Of a DNA stretch of 64,000 nt, positions 35,442 through 44,724 are shown in pieces; within the stretch, counting starts at the first letter, position 1, and every line of letters starts with the position of its first letter. Source of the DNA: Bacillus sp. T33-2. GTDB lineage: Bacteria; Bacillota; Bacilli; Bacillales; Cytobacillaceae. The notes below the pieces were generated by a model. That model worked only from the letters and a program-made list of their open reading frames with translations. It ran no database searches and was not told the DNA's origin. The stretch is from positions 1 through 64,000 of the forward strand of contig NZ_PGVB01000015.1 in assembly GCF_002860205.1 (NCBI RefSeq), in the 5' to 3' direction. The translations under genes and the position numbers were made by a program.

Positions 35442-35519
35442 CATGGCCAAATGCTTAATTTTCTTGTCACTAAAGGGCGGACAGGCCTGGTCCTACAGCC
35501 AATCAGCCTCGGGTCCTAG

Positions 35520-35548
35520 TTGAAAATCAAGCTCAGGATCGTTATAAG
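35520..35548 (+). promoter_or_regulatory. Promoter of the lia-type operon
   Basis: TTGAAA (35520-35525), 17 nt, TATAAG (35543-35548). Just upstream, GGTCCTA occurs twice (near 35490 and 35513) and a near-palindrome GGACAGGCCTGGTCC lies at about 35477-35491. One of these may be the LiaR site. Confidence 0.6.
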
Positions 35549-35595
35549 AAACTTTGTATCAAGGTAAGATGAAAGCATGAAAGGAGGAAACGAAC

Positions 35596-35940
35596 ATGAA
35601 AAAATTTGGTTTGCTTGTAGCAGGGGGTATTGCAGCGATGGTGCTGATTTCGAATCTTGGGCCGATCATCGGCCTTGGGGTCAGCCTGCTGGTGCTGTAT
35701 TTTGTCCTCAAACAATTTCTAAAAACGGAATCAACAGCCGCAAAAATCGGCTGGGGGATTGCAGGGTTCATCGTGTTAATGGCCACTGCCTCCAATGTTC
35801 CGGCCATCCTTGGCATCGCTGCAGCATATGTTCTTTACCTGGTATATAAAAAGTGGAATGACAGCGAGAAAGTATCAGTTGAAGACAACGACCCATTCGC
35901 CAACTTTGAAAAACAATGGTCCGAGTTAAAAAATTACTAA
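35596..35940 (+). CDS. Small membrane protein of the lia-type operon
   Basis: A 114-residue protein with three to four hydrophobic segments (about 4-22, 25-40, 52-80) and an acidic C-terminal tail ending in FEKQWSELKNY. It corresponds to the small membrane protein found next to PspA-like genes in Listeria and Bacillus (Lmo0954 type), the position held by LiaI in B. subtilis. It probably anchors the PspA-like protein at the membrane (inference). ATG 35596 has AAGGAGG upstream. Confidence 0.7.
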   Translation: MKKFGLLVAGGIAAMVLISNLGPIIGLGVSLLVLYFVLKQFLKTESTAAKIGWGIAGFIVLMATASNVPAILGIAAAYVLYLVYKKWNDSEKVSVEDNDPFANFEKQWSELKNY

Positions 35941-35960
35941 TTAAAAGGAGAGAAACGAAA

Positions 35961-36608
35961 ATGAGCAACTTATTTTCACGCATTAAAAACACTGTTTTGG
36001 CTGACCTGCACGAGGCACTTGACCAGAAGGAAAGGAAAAATCCAATCATGATGCTCAACCAATACCTGCGCGAATGTGAACAGGAAACTGAAAAGGTCCG
36101 CAAGCTCCTTGAGCGTCAGCACCAGTTAAAAGAGCAGTTTGCCCGCGAATATTATCAGGCGACGGAATTGGCGGAGAAACGGAAGCGACAGGCAGACATC
36201 GCTGCAAGGGCTGGGGAGTCCGAGCTGCAATCTTTCGCTGAGCAGGAACAGGCTCAATACGAGGATCGTACGTCCCGGTTAAAAGACGCACTCTCAGGCG
36301 CAAACCGCCAGCTGGATGAGCTGGAGCGAAAGTATGAAGAAATGAAACACAAGCTGAAGGATATGCATATCCGCAGGATGGAACTGATGGGCAGGGAAAA
36401 CGTGACCAGGGCGCACAACAGAATGAACCAGGTGCTGGACAACAGCGCTTATTCTAACAAAGCATATTCCCGTTTTGCTGAAATTGAATCGTACCTGGAC
36501 CGGCTTGAGCAGCAGGTTAACAGTTCTTTTTACAGAAACACAATTGATGGCCGGATCGCCAAGCTCGAAAAAGACCTGAAAAAAGAAGAAACACATTCTA
36601 TTTCTTAA
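35961..36608 (+). CDS. liaH: PspA/IM30-family protein LiaH
   Basis: A 215-residue, almost entirely coiled-coil phage-shock protein that coats stressed membrane. The family N-terminus is FSRIKNTVLADLHEALDQ, then NPIMMLNQYLRECEQE. ATG 35961 follows AAAGGAGAG, 20 bp after the membrane protein gene. A strong terminator follows it, so liaFSR depends on read-through or its own promoter. In B. subtilis liaIH is strongly induced by lipid II-binding antibiotics through LiaRS (established). Confidence 0.85.
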   Translation: MSNLFSRIKNTVLADLHEALDQKERKNPIMMLNQYLRECEQETEKVRKLLERQHQLKEQFAREYYQATELAEKRKRQADIAARAGESELQSFAEQEQAQYEDRTSRLKDALSGANRQLDELERKYEEMKHKLKDMHIRRMELMGRENVTRAHNRMNQVLDNSAYSNKAYSRFAEIESYLDRLEQQVNSSFYRNTIDGRIAKLEKDLKKEETHSIS

Positions 36609-36626
36609 CCAAAACATGGTATTCTA

Positions 36627-36653
36627 AAAAGGCGTAGATTGTCTGCGCCTTTT
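36627..36653 (+). terminator. Terminator between liaH and liaF
   Basis: AAAAGGCGTAGA (36627-36638) pairs with TCTGCGCCTTTT (36642-36653) with one wobble. It insulates the effector genes from the regulatory genes. Confidence 0.75.
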
Positions 36654-36804
36654 GGCTTATATAAACCATATACTGCAGTTTGGCTGTGGTATGCAGACCG
36701 TTCTCACAGAAAAGGTTTTTAATAGAAAATATCAATGATAGAATTAAAACAGCTATCAGCCAGGTTTGGCTCAGAGAAAATACTCACAGGAGGGAGGAAA
36801 TGAT

Positions 36805-37539
36805 ATGCTAAGCCGGCTGAAAAACGATTACATCAGTTGGATTGCCTTAACTGGCGCTGTGCTATTGCTGCTCGAACTTGCGTTTTTCAATAATGGGCTT
36901 ATTTTCTCCCTGCTTGTTACTGGTTCAGCTGTCTACTTTGGCAGGAGGATGATGCCGCGTACTCTCGGAAAACTGTTGTTCTGGGGCGGTTTGTTTTTTT
37001 TGGCCACCAGCATTCTCGGGATGATCACCTTCAGGTTTTTCCTGCTGGCGATCTTGATAAACATTATTTTGCATTTTGCCGGTTCAAAAAAGAATCCGGA
37101 GATCATACATCCAGTTATTAAAGAAACAGATGAAAATGGCTCAAAAAATACAATTGTAAAAAGGCCCCCGCTATTGGAGAATATTTTCTTCGGCCGCCAG
37201 AAAACGCCTGACCATGTTTACGAGTGGAATGACGTGAACATTCAGGCAGGTGTCGGTGATTCAGTGATCGACCTGAGCCTTACCGTGCTTCCAAAGGGTG
37301 AAACAGTCATCTTCATTCGGAATATTATTGGCAATGTAAAAGTGTTTATCCCCTATGATCTTGAAGTAACTGTGCGCCATTCTTCTCTGGCAGGCTCTAC
37401 ATCGGTGTTGGATTACCAGGAATCGAAAATCCTTAACCAAACGTTGTTCCTTCAAACACCTGATTATGACCAGGCCGAACAGAAGGTTAAAATCTTCACC
37501 TCTATGCTGATTGGTGACCTAGAGGTGAAAAGAATATGA
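36805..37539 (+). CDS. liaF: LiaF-type inhibitor of LiaRS signalling
   Basis: A 244-residue membrane protein with about four N-terminal hydrophobic helices (residues 8-100). The C-terminal cytoplasmic LiaF domain contains GVGDSVIDLSLTVLPKGE and GNVKVFIPYDLEV. LiaF keeps the kinase LiaS inactive in unstressed B. subtilis (established). ATG 36805 follows GGAGGGAGG; the earlier in-frame start at 36766 has no site. The stop overlaps liaS by 4 nt. Confidence 0.85.
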   Translation: MLSRLKNDYISWIALTGAVLLLLELAFFNNGLIFSLLVTGSAVYFGRRMMPRTLGKLLFWGGLFFLATSILGMITFRFFLLAILINIILHFAGSKKNPEIIHPVIKETDENGSKNTIVKRPPLLENIFFGRQKTPDHVYEWNDVNIQAGVGDSVIDLSLTVLPKGETVIFIRNIIGNVKVFIPYDLEVTVRHSSLAGSTSVLDYQESKILNQTLFLQTPDYDQAEQKVKIFTSMLIGDLEVKRI

Positions 37540-38582
37540 CGTCAGTCCAGCGCCAGATTTTATGGGGTTCTTCACTTGGTTTCATGTTATTTGTATTTTT
37601 GACTGCTTCTTATTTTCTCATCAATCCCCTGCCTGACTGGACTCAATTGTGGAAGCGGGAGCTGATGGATATCCCGGTAATCGTGTTTACATTCAGTGTG
37701 AGCGTAGCTGTCGGGATCATTTTTGGTTTTTCTTCAGGGTTGTACTGGTCAAGGCAGCTGCAGGCGATCGACAGCTGGCTGTACCAGCTTGAACAGGGGC
37801 AGCAGGCAGAGATTGAGCAATCCTCCCGCCTTCAGGAAATCGGATCGATTTCCGCAAGGATTGAAAAGCTGCAAAAGCAAATTGCAGAAAAAGCAAAGCT
37901 TTCCCAGCGTCTTGCGACTGAAAAAGCTGAAGAACAAGAATCAAGGATCCAGGAGATCATCTCCCAGGAGCGGAACCGGCTCGCGCGTGAGCTGCATGAT
38001 TCCGTCAGCCAGCAATTATTCGCTGCTTCAATGCTAATGTCAGCCATTAATGAGGGCAGGCCACTGTCCGATCACAGGGAAACAAAGCAGCTGAAAATGG
38101 TCGAAGAAATGATCCATCAATCCCAGCTCGAAATGCGTGCCCTGCTGCTACACCTCAGGCCTGCTGCACTCAAGGGGAAAAGCCTTCAGGAGGGGATTAA
38201 AGAATTGCTGGTTGAGCTGTCCCAGAAGGTTACGATGACAATCCACTGGAAGGTTGAGCCTTTTCCCCTCGATAAGGGAGTGGAAGACCATTTATTCAGG
38301 ATCCTTCAGGAGTCGGTGTCCAACACACTCAGGCACTCCAAGGCCGCAAAAATCGATGTACTGTTGATCAAAAGGGATGATCTTGCCATTTTGCGCGTGT
38401 CCGATGACGGGATTGGCTTTGATGTGGAAGAAACGAAAGCGGGTGCATACGGCCTCCAAAATATGTATGAACGCGCCGGGGAAGTAGGCGGCACCTTGAA
38501 AATTGTAAGCGTCAAAAATAAAGGGACCCGGCTGGAAGTGAAGGTTCCAATTTTAATGTTAGCGGGTGAGGAGCATGATTAA
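37536..38582 (+). CDS. liaS: Envelope-stress sensor histidine kinase LiaS
   Basis: A 348-residue kinase with two membrane helices and a very short extracytoplasmic loop ([11 protein letters not shown]), typical of intramembrane-sensing kinases. A HAMP-like/coiled linker precedes the HisKA_3 box [17 protein letters not shown] (His154). The HATPase domain shows [12 protein letters not shown] and DDGIGFD. ATG 37536 overlaps the liaF stop (ATGA). It would phosphorylate LiaR, whose gene overlaps its 3' end. Confidence 0.88.
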   Translation: MTSVQRQILWGSSLGFMLFVFLTASYFLINPLPDWTQLWKRELMDIPVIVFTFSVSVAVGIIFGFSSGLYWSRQLQAIDSWLYQLEQGQQAEIEQSSRLQEIGSISARIEKLQKQIAEKAKLSQRLATEKAEEQESRIQEIISQERNRLARELHDSVSQQLFAASMLMSAINEGRPLSDHRETKQLKMVEEMIHQSQLEMRALLLHLRPAALKGKSLQEGIKELLVELSQKVTMTIHWKVEPFPLDKGVEDHLFRILQESVSNTLRHSKAAKIDVLLIKRDDLAILRVSDDGIGFDVEETKAGAYGLQNMYERAGEVGGTLKIVSVKNKGTRLEVKVPILMLAGEEHD

Positions 38583-39207
38583 AGTTGTATTTGTAGATGA
38601 CCATGAAATGGTAAGGATAGGCGTGTCCTCCTATCTTTCCGCACAGCCTGACATTGATGTGGTCGGCGAGGCTGACAATGGGAAAACAGGGGTGGAGCTT
38701 GCCCTGAAACTGCGGCCGGATATCATATTAATGGATCTTGTCATGAAAGAAATGGACGGAATTGAAGCAACGCGGCAGATCATTGAACAATGGCCCGAGG
38801 CAAAAATCATCATTGTCACAAGCTTCCTTGATGACGAGAAGGTGTATCCCGCACTCGAAGCCGGAGCAACCAGCTATATGCTCAAGACGTCAAAAGCGAG
38901 TGAGATTGCCAATGCAGTCAGGGCGACGTATCATGGCCAAACAGTGCTGGAGCCGGAAGTCACCGGCAAAATGATGGTGAAAATGCGCCAAAAAAACACC
39001 GTCCTGCCCCATGAAGAATTGACGGAACGCGAAATGGAAATCCTCCTTTTAATGGCTGAAGGAAAAGCAAATCAGGAAATAGCGGATGAACTATTCATTG
39101 CGTTGAAAACAGTGAAGACACATGTGAGCAATATTTTGAGCAAGCTGCAGGTGCAGGACAGGACCCAGGCGGTCATATACGCATTCAAACACTCGCTAGT
39201 GAAGTAA
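38575..39207 (+). CDS. liaR: Response regulator LiaR (NarL/LuxR type)
   Basis: A 210-residue regulator. The receiver domain has acidic residues VDDH and phospho-acceptor Asp54 in ILMDLVM. The C-terminal LuxR-type helix-turn-helix contains [25 protein letters not shown] in two turns (landmark only) and [14 protein letters not shown] 38575 follows GTGAGGAG. Target promoters would include that at 35520. Confidence 0.88.
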   Translation: MIKVVFVDDHEMVRIGVSSYLSAQPDIDVVGEADNGKTGVELALKLRPDIILMDLVMKEMDGIEATRQIIEQWPEAKIIIVTSFLDDEKVYPALEAGATSYMLKTSKASEIANAVRATYHGQTVLEPEVTGKMMVKMRQKNTVLPHEELTEREMEILLLMAEGKANQEIADELFIALKTVKTHVSNILSKLQVQDRTQAVIYAFKHSLVK

Positions 39208-39233
39208 GAAACTCCAGTCACATTTCATTCGCG

Positions 39234-39257
39234 AAAAAAAAGACCGCAGCGGCGGCC
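39234..39257 (-). terminator. Terminator of the small minus-strand gene
   Basis: GACCGC (39242-39247) and GCGGCC (39252-39257) form a stem with one G-U. On the minus strand eight T follow. Confidence 0.6.
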
Positions 39258-39260
39258 ATT

Positions 39261-39464
39261 TTAATCTATTTTTCTCGTTAGTGTGTCAAATCCCCCAAGC
39301 CGGACCAGCATTTCGCTAAGCGCCAACGAAACGACTTCCCGATCCTGGCAATTGCTTGGGTAATCGGTGGGGATACCTTTTACATAATGGAATTCGGCTA
39401 ATTTTTCTTTAATCTGTCCGCACATCCAGAGTTGGTAATCTGTAAGTTCCAATTTTTTATGCAT
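39261..39464 (-). CDS. Uncharacterised small protein, 67 residues
   Basis: A soluble small protein (starts MHKKLELTDYQLWMCG; contains VKGIPTDYPSNCQDREVV). Two Cys are present without a CxxC arrangement. ATG at 39464 is chosen because AAGGAG sits 9 nt upstream; a longer form to 39482 begins before that site. It has its own terminator. No family recognised. Confidence 0.6.
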   Translation of the reverse strand: MHKKLELTDYQLWMCGQIKEKLAEFHYVKGIPTDYPSNCQDREVVSLALSEMLVRLGGFDTLTRKID

Positions 39465-39655
39465 GTCAACCCACTCCTTCAATACACAAATACCCGCTCA
39501 ATAGAGGGCTCTAAACGCAAAACAACCATTTTTTCCTTTGAATTTCCAGTGCTTTTTTTCGGCCGGAAAATGCATGCCGCCCTTTACTATACATGAAATT
39601 GCCAGCGAGCGGCCATAAGGATAATGAGGTTTACACAAGAGTAAAACAGAATAAC

Positions 39656-39684
39656 TTGAAAGTGAATTGCGGAAATAGTAAAAT
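39656..39684 (+). promoter_or_regulatory. Sigma-A promoter of the ABC-F leader
   Basis: TTGAAA (39656-39661), 17 nt, TAAAAT (39679-39684). The transcript would carry a leader of more than 300 nt before the ABC-F gene. Confidence 0.65.
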
Positions 39685-39719
39685 AAACTTAAATTTTCAA
39701 GGAACGGAGGTGAAAAGAG

Positions 39720-39854
39720 ATGACTCAACCTGTTTTGGCGCATGGATTTTGGATGGAATTCCTGTACATTTGCCGTGCGATTTTTCATGTTGCAGCTGCT
39801 AACGGGATACGTATGCCCTTTTTTAGCAACTGCATATTGGAACCAAAACGGTAA
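39720..39854 (+). CDS. 44-residue leader ORF upstream of the ABC-F gene
   Basis: ATG 39720 lies behind a near-ideal GGAGGTGAAAAG and about 35 nt after the promoter's -10. The peptide starts MTQPVLAHGFWMEF and ends NCILEPKR, with no recognised family. Two terminators separate it from an ABC-F ATPase gene. ABC-F resistance genes of Firmicutes are often governed by translated leaders (established, for example vmlR), so a regulatory role is likely; a functional micropeptide is not excluded. Confidence 0.55.
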   Translation: MTQPVLAHGFWMEFLYICRAIFHVAAANGIRMPFFSNCILEPKR

Positions 39855-39897
39855 GAATATCTCTTTTCCCGCTTAAATGATAATTATTCGGCGAATG

Positions 39898-39985
39898 GGG
39901 GAGCTACTTGCTCTCCTTTTTGTTTTCGCTCGATATTCTATTTTAGCCATGGGCAAAAGCAATGCTTGCCCATGGCTTTTTTTAT
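39898..39985 (+). terminator. Tandem terminators in the ABC-F leader
   Basis: First hairpin: GGGGAGC (39898-39904) with GCTCTCC (39910-39916), then TTTTTGTTTT. Second hairpin: a perfect 12-bp stem, AGCCATGGGCAA (39945-39956) with its complement (39966-39977), then a T-run. The second ends only 28 nt before the ABC-F start codon, so it must be bypassed for expression from the promoter at 39656. I did not find a convincing antiterminator. Confidence 0.7.
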
Positions 39986-40012
39986 TTTTAAAAATAACTG
40001 GAGGATATAGAT

Positions 40013-41890
40013 ATGATTATTTGTGGTGTAAATAAAGCCGGTAAAATGTACGGCGGAAATATAGTGTTTGAAACCCTCGCGTTTGAAATAAATGAGAAAG
40101 AGCGGATTGGCCTGGTCGGCAGGAATGGAGGCGGGAAAACGACCCTGCTTCGCCTGCTTGCAGGGGTTGAGGCTCCCGATGGCGGCCAAATCCATTGGCA
40201 AAAAGGGCTGAAAATCGGTTATTTGGCGCAAATTCCGGAATATCCACACGAAATGACAGCCAGACACGTATTAAACACGGCCTTTGATGAGATTTTAAAG
40301 AAACAAGCCGAGATGGAAACGCTTGAGCACAGCATGGGAATCGAAACAAAGCCTGATAAACTGGAAAAACTCATCAGCAGCTACGGCCGCATACAGGATG
40401 CATTCACGGCTGGAGGGGGTTATGAGATTGATGCAAATATTGAAAGGGTGGCAAACGGGCTCGGAATTTCCGGCTTGCTTGATAAGAAATTCCAAGACTT
40501 AAGCGGTGGTGAAAAAACAAAAGTGGGCCTTGCTTTAAGCCTGTTGAAAAACCCGGATTTACTGCTCCTTGATGAGCCGACCAACCATCTTGATTTGATG
40601 GCCGTAGAATGGCTTGCCGAGTTTTTGAAAAACTATGCTGGCTCTGTGGTTATCATTTCACACGACCGTTATTTTCTCGATGAAGTAGCTCTCAAAATCC
40701 TGGATCTCGAGGACGGTGATATTCGGATTTACCACTCAAATTATTCAGGGTTCATGAGAGAAAAAGAAGAAAGGCTCCTGAGGGAATTTGCGGCATATGA
40801 GGAGCAGCAGAAGAAAATTAAAAAAATGAAGGAAGCAATCAAGCGTTTAAAGGAATGGGCCAACCGCTCCAATCCGCCCAGTGAAGGGCTGCACAAACGA
40901 GCGCGGAATATGGAGCGGGCCCTTGAAAGGATGGAAAAGTTCGACCGTCCGTTGTTGAACAGAAAAAAGATGGGGCTTGGACTTGAAGCAGGGGACCGCA
41001 GCGGGAATGATGTTGTCATACTGAAGGGCGCCGCCGTTTCCTTTCCTGGCCGCCAGCTTTTCAGCAGTGTAAATATGCATTTGCGGTATCGGGAGCGTGC
41101 GGCCATTGTCGGTGAAAACGGATCAGGCAAAACCACCCTGCTTAAGCTGATCATGCAGGAGCTGGCGCCCGACTTTGGGGAAGTCAAAATCGGCAGCAAT
41201 GTCAAAATCGGTTATTTGTCCCAGCACATCGAAAATGCAAATGGAAATGAAACAGTTATAGACCTATTTAGAAGTGAGGTGACGATGACTGAAGGAGAAG
41301 CGAGAAACATTTTGGCCCGATTTTTGTTTTATGGGCCAGCCGTGTTCCGCAGGGCATCCCAGCTCAGCGGCGGTGAAAAAATGAGACTCAGGCTGGCGCA
41401 GCTCATGTACCAGGATATTAACCTGCTGATTCTGGACGAGCCTACGAACCACCTTGATATAGATTCAAGGGAAGTGCTGGAGGAAGCGCTCTCCGAGTTT
41501 GACGGGACCTTGCTTGCCGTATCCCATGACAGGTATTTCCTCAACCAGCTGTTCACAAAAATATACTGGCTTGAAGACAAGGAGGTTCATTGCTTTGAAG
41601 AGAACTACGACGGCGCCAGGGCAAGGATGATCGAAAGAAGAAAGAGCAGGGAGCCAGGGCCGGCAGTGGTGAAGAAGCGAACTAATGAAAAAGCCGTGAA
41701 AAAAGATCCTTCAGTAATGGTAACGCAGCTTGAACAACAAATAGAGAAGCTGGAAGCCCAGATGCGTGAGCTTGACCGGAAAATGGCGGAAGAATCAAAT
41801 GTTGAAATACTGCAGCAGCTTTATTTTGACAAAGAACAGCTCTCCCGGGAATATGAAGAACTATTCGACAGGCTTGAAGAAATATCCTGA
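40013..41890 (+). CDS. ABC-F family ATPase (ribosome-acting, possible antibiotic resistance)
   Basis: A soluble 625-residue protein with two ABC domains and no membrane segment. Domain 1 has GRNGGGKTT and LSGGEKTKVGLALS then LLLDEPTNHLD; domain 2 has GENGSGKTT and LSGGEKMRLRLAQ then LILDEPTNHLD. The linker between them includes KRLKEWANRSNPPSEGLHKRA-like residues that would enter the ribosome near the P-site tRNA. A coiled coil ends the protein. Members act as translation factors or protect ribosomes from drugs (established). The leader organisation favours drug-induced expression (inference). ATG 40013 follows GGAGG. Confidence 0.85.
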   Translation: MIICGVNKAGKMYGGNIVFETLAFEINEKERIGLVGRNGGGKTTLLRLLAGVEAPDGGQIHWQKGLKIGYLAQIPEYPHEMTARHVLNTAFDEILKKQAEMETLEHSMGIETKPDKLEKLISSYGRIQDAFTAGGGYEIDANIERVANGLGISGLLDKKFQDLSGGEKTKVGLALSLLKNPDLLLLDEPTNHLDLMAVEWLAEFLKNYAGSVVIISHDRYFLDEVALKILDLEDGDIRIYHSNYSGFMREKEERLLREFAAYEEQQKKIKKMKEAIKRLKEWANRSNPPSEGLHKRARNMERALERMEKFDRPLLNRKKMGLGLEAGDRSGNDVVILKGAAVSFPGRQLFSSVNMHLRYRERAAIVGENGSGKTTLLKLIMQELAPDFGEVKIGSNVKIGYLSQHIENANGNETVIDLFRSEVTMTEGEARNILARFLFYGPAVFRRASQLSGGEKMRLRLAQLMYQDINLLILDEPTNHLDIDSREVLEEALSEFDGTLLAVSHDRYFLNQLFTKIYWLEDKEVHCFEENYDGARARMIERRKSREPGPAVVKKRTNEKAVKKDPSVMVTQLEQQIEKLEAQMRELDRKMAEESNVEILQQLYFDKEQLSREYEELFDRLEEIS

Positions 41891-41986
41891 ATGCCGCTCC
41901 GTACAAGGACAGTGTCCAACTTTAAAAATATTTTCCTGACTTGTCTCATATCTTTATAAATGAGTATGCAGACGAGGGGAGACAGG

Positions 41987-43318
41987 ATGAATTCTTTATT
42001 AAAGGGGACATTCCTACTGATCATAGCAACGTTTTTAGGGGAAGTCACGGAGTTTATTGTGAACATGATTTTGGCAAGGGAACTGGGCGAAAGCGGGTTG
42101 GGCCAATATATGACCATATTGCCGACCATTTTCCTTGTCCTGATGCTGGCCAGCTTTGAATTGCCTGTTTCAGTTTCGAAGATGGTCGCTGAAAATGATG
42201 AAAAGTATTATAGAAGCCTGCTCGGACATGCGGTCAGAATGGCAATTTTGATCACGGCGGTGCTGTCTATTGCATCCGCCGTAATTTTGCCGCTGGTACC
42301 AGCGTTTAAAGGTTATCATCCAATGTTCAAGTGGGTAGTTCTGCTGTTGATACCTGTCATCACGATATCTTCAGTTGCCCGGGGCTTTTTCATGGGCAAA
42401 AACGAGATGGGCAAAATCGCCGTGGCTTATTTTTTGAGAAGGATTATCCAGCTTCTCCTGCTGGCTTTGGTTTTTCAGTTTTTTGAATTTGACCCGGATA
42501 CCTCTTTGCTTGTCGCGTTTTGCACCATGGCAGGCAGCGAGCTGGTGGTGTTCACCTATTTGCTCCACCTGTTTATTGTGTCATACCAGAACATCAAAAA
42601 GCAGCCAGGTGAACCATTAAGCGGGCCACATGTCCGCAAAAGCCTGATGGCTGTATCGGTTCCGACTACAGCCATGAGGCTTTTTAATGCACTGACCCAT
42701 GCCGTTCAGCCTTTTCTAATAAAAGCGGCGGTCATCCAGGCTGGAATTTCTCCAGAAACAGCGACAGAGCAGTACGGCATGCTTGCAGGGGTTGCGATGA
42801 CAATCGGTTTTTTCCCTGCGTTCATCGCCCATTCATTTTTGATCATCCTGATCCCGGCGGTTTCGAAAGCATATGCCCAAAAAGAATTTATCAAACTGCA
42901 GAAGATATTACAGCAAGTGATGCTAATCACCTTTATATACGGCATTCCTGCCGTAGTGGCATTTTACGTTTTCGCAGAACCGTTAACAAATGTTTTCTTC
43001 CATTCAAGTGATGCGGCAATCTATTTGCAGCTGCTGGCGCCTTATTTCCTGTTTCACTTCTTTGTGATTCCGATGCAGGCATATTTAATTGGACTTGGCC
43101 TTGTTAAAGATGCGTTTATCCACACAGTCTGGGCTACAATTATCTCGTTTTCGCTTATCTGGATAGTCGGTTCACAGCCCGAATGGCATATGGGCGGCAT
43201 CATCATTGGAATGAATGCCGGGAGTGTCCTGTTGACGCTGCTTCATTACATAACAATCTGCAAAAAAATCGGGATCACATGGCCTTTGAAGGCGGCAATA
43301 CGGAATTCGCCAAACTAG
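41987..43318 (+). CDS. SpoVB-like MOP-family lipid flippase
   Basis: A 443-residue membrane protein with 12-14 hydrophobic segments, of the MATE/MOP superfamily. The N-terminal LLIATFLGEVTEFIVNMILARELGESGLGQY matches the SpoVB/YtgP branch (landmark, not exact extent). It probably moves a lipid-linked glycan across the membrane during envelope or spore cortex synthesis. It is likely a paralogue rather than SpoVB itself. ATG 41987 is preferred to 41960 because GGGGAG lies 6 nt upstream. Confidence 0.75.
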   Translation: MNSLLKGTFLLIIATFLGEVTEFIVNMILARELGESGLGQYMTILPTIFLVLMLASFELPVSVSKMVAENDEKYYRSLLGHAVRMAILITAVLSIASAVILPLVPAFKGYHPMFKWVVLLLIPVITISSVARGFFMGKNEMGKIAVAYFLRRIIQLLLLALVFQFFEFDPDTSLLVAFCTMAGSELVVFTYLLHLFIVSYQNIKKQPGEPLSGPHVRKSLMAVSVPTTAMRLFNALTHAVQPFLIKAAVIQAGISPETATEQYGMLAGVAMTIGFFPAFIAHSFLIILIPAVSKAYAQKEFIKLQKILQQVMLITFIYGIPAVVAFYVFAEPLTNVFFHSSDAAIYLQLLAPYFLFHFFVIPMQAYLIGLGLVKDAFIHTVWATIISFSLIWIVGSQPEWHMGGIIIGMNAGSVLLTLLHYITICKKIGITWPLKAAIRNSPN

Positions 43319-43345
43319 AGGTTGCCCATTTTAAATTCCCAAACC

Positions 43346-43376
43346 AAAAAATCTTGCTGGTTCAGCAAGATTTTTT
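43346..43376. terminator. Bidirectional terminator
   Basis: A perfect 14-bp stem (43346-43359 with 43363-43376) with a 3-nt loop, A-run on the left and T-run on the right. It serves the flippase gene and the converging gene at 43383. Confidence 0.85.
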
Positions 43377-43382
43377 GTATGT

Positions 43383-44087
43383 TTATAATTCAAGCTCGTC
43401 GGTTTCGGGAGCATTCGTCTGTTCCATGATTTCGTCAGAGAATTTATCCAGGATCGTTTTTTGGTCCCCGTACAAAATGGCCCGGTCCCCAGCCTGGATT
43501 TTTGTCTTGTAAGCTTCATTCCTGATCTTGACATCGCCCCGTTTAATGAACAGGACCATAATGTCTTCCTGTTCATCAATAATCTCCTTGAAGGTCTTTC
43601 CTTCATAGCGTGAATCCTCTTCAATGGAAATTTCACATATTTCATCGTCTTCACCCGTCATGATTACATCTGAAACAGGCAAATCGGCCAGTTTATAGTG
43701 GTGAACTAATTCACTTTTCATTTTTTTTGATAAATTCTTCTGCAGTGCCGGAATTTTTAATACAAGTAAAAGTACGATTAGAATGGCGGCAATATATCCG
43801 ATTTCCATCGCAAAAAAGCTGTCGGATAACAGATTGGTGATCGCTGAAATAATTACGGCCAGTGAAAAGGCCCCGAATAAAATTAAAAAGGCACCCAATT
43901 TCCTTCTCAACGGATGCTCGATAATCAGTTCTGATTCTTCAGTTGTGAACCCGGTGCCTGTAAGCATGGAAATTACCTGAAACCGGGCTATTTCATGTTC
44001 GAGTCCAGTGAGCCTGAATAGAATCACATTAATCTCGATAACAGCAAAAACGATCGCCAAATAGATCAGTATGAATAAAAATCCCAT
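43383..44087 (-). CDS. Membrane protein with TrkA-C (RCK_C) domain
   Basis: A 234-residue protein. Residues 1-25 and about 60-115 form three membrane helices, and ISMLTGTGFTTEESELI recalls the selectivity-loop region of Trk-type potassium transporters. The C-terminal 80 residues are a TrkA-C domain (DSRYEGKTFKEIIDEQ, GDRAILYGD), which senses nucleotides in potassium transport systems. It may regulate ion flux. ATG 44087 has GGAGG upstream. Confidence 0.7.
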   Translation of the reverse strand: MGFLFILIYLAIVFAVIEINVILFRLTGLEHEIARFQVISMLTGTGFTTEESELIIEHPLRRKLGAFLILFGAFSLAVIISAITNLLSDSFFAMEIGYIAAILIVLLLVLKIPALQKNLSKKMKSELVHHYKLADLPVSDVIMTGEDDEICEISIEEDSRYEGKTFKEIIDEQEDIMVLFIKRGDVKIRNEAYKTKIQAGDRAILYGDQKTILDKFSDEIMEQTNAPETDELEL

Positions 44088-44154
44088 ACGGCCTGCCTCC
44101 AGCTAGTCCTTTAAATGAATATAATTAAATCCCGGGGAAGTTCCCCCAGGATAA

Positions 44155-44442
44155 TTATCGGTGCTGCAGTGTTTCGTTGTAATAATGGACGCCGTATTGC
44201 GAACCTTCGCTGACCATTTTGTTATCTTCAAGGTCGATGGGGTCAGGGTTTCCGGCCTTGTCTACAGGAAGTACGGGAGCTTTAAACCGTGAAGGCGTGA
44301 GTTTGTCTTTTATTGGCGTGATTTTCTGTTTCATTTTGGATGTCATTATGTTCAGTTTATTATTGTTCGGTCTGACCGCCATCCATAAAGCGGCTGCTCC
44401 GACGCCTAACAATACATATGACTTTAACGTTCCAGTTTGCAT
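44155..44442 (-). CDS. Uncharacterised 95-residue membrane-anchored protein
   Basis: One N-terminal hydrophobic helix (SYVLLGVGAAALWMAV) is followed by a basic stretch and a Pro/Asp-rich tail (SRFKAPVLPVDKAGNPDPIDL). ATG 44442 lies behind AAAGGAGG. It is probably co-transcribed with the TrkA-C gene, 67 bp downstream. No family recognised. Confidence 0.6.
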   Translation of the reverse strand: MQTGTLKSYVLLGVGAAALWMAVRPNNNKLNIMTSKMKQKITPIKDKLTPSRFKAPVLPVDKAGNPDPIDLEDNKMVSEGSQYGVHYYNETLQHR

Positions 44443-44724
44443 AGTGGTTTCCTCCTTTAATGAATTTATTCAAAAATCCCGGGATTCGTTTTCAGTGGGG
44501 GCATTTGCGACGTATAGAACATTACCCGGTACTTATAAATAAAAAACATGGCCAGAATGTCAAATGTATTAAAGGAAGATGACATCGCTGCAAAATTACG
44601 GCTAAATATAGAGTCTCCGGGTGGTAGGGAATTATTCCCTGTCCCTGACCGGGTTTGTTTCATTCCGGATTACTGGGGGAAAACTGGATAGTAATGATAT
44701 CTTTTTAGAAAGGGCCAATGGACT

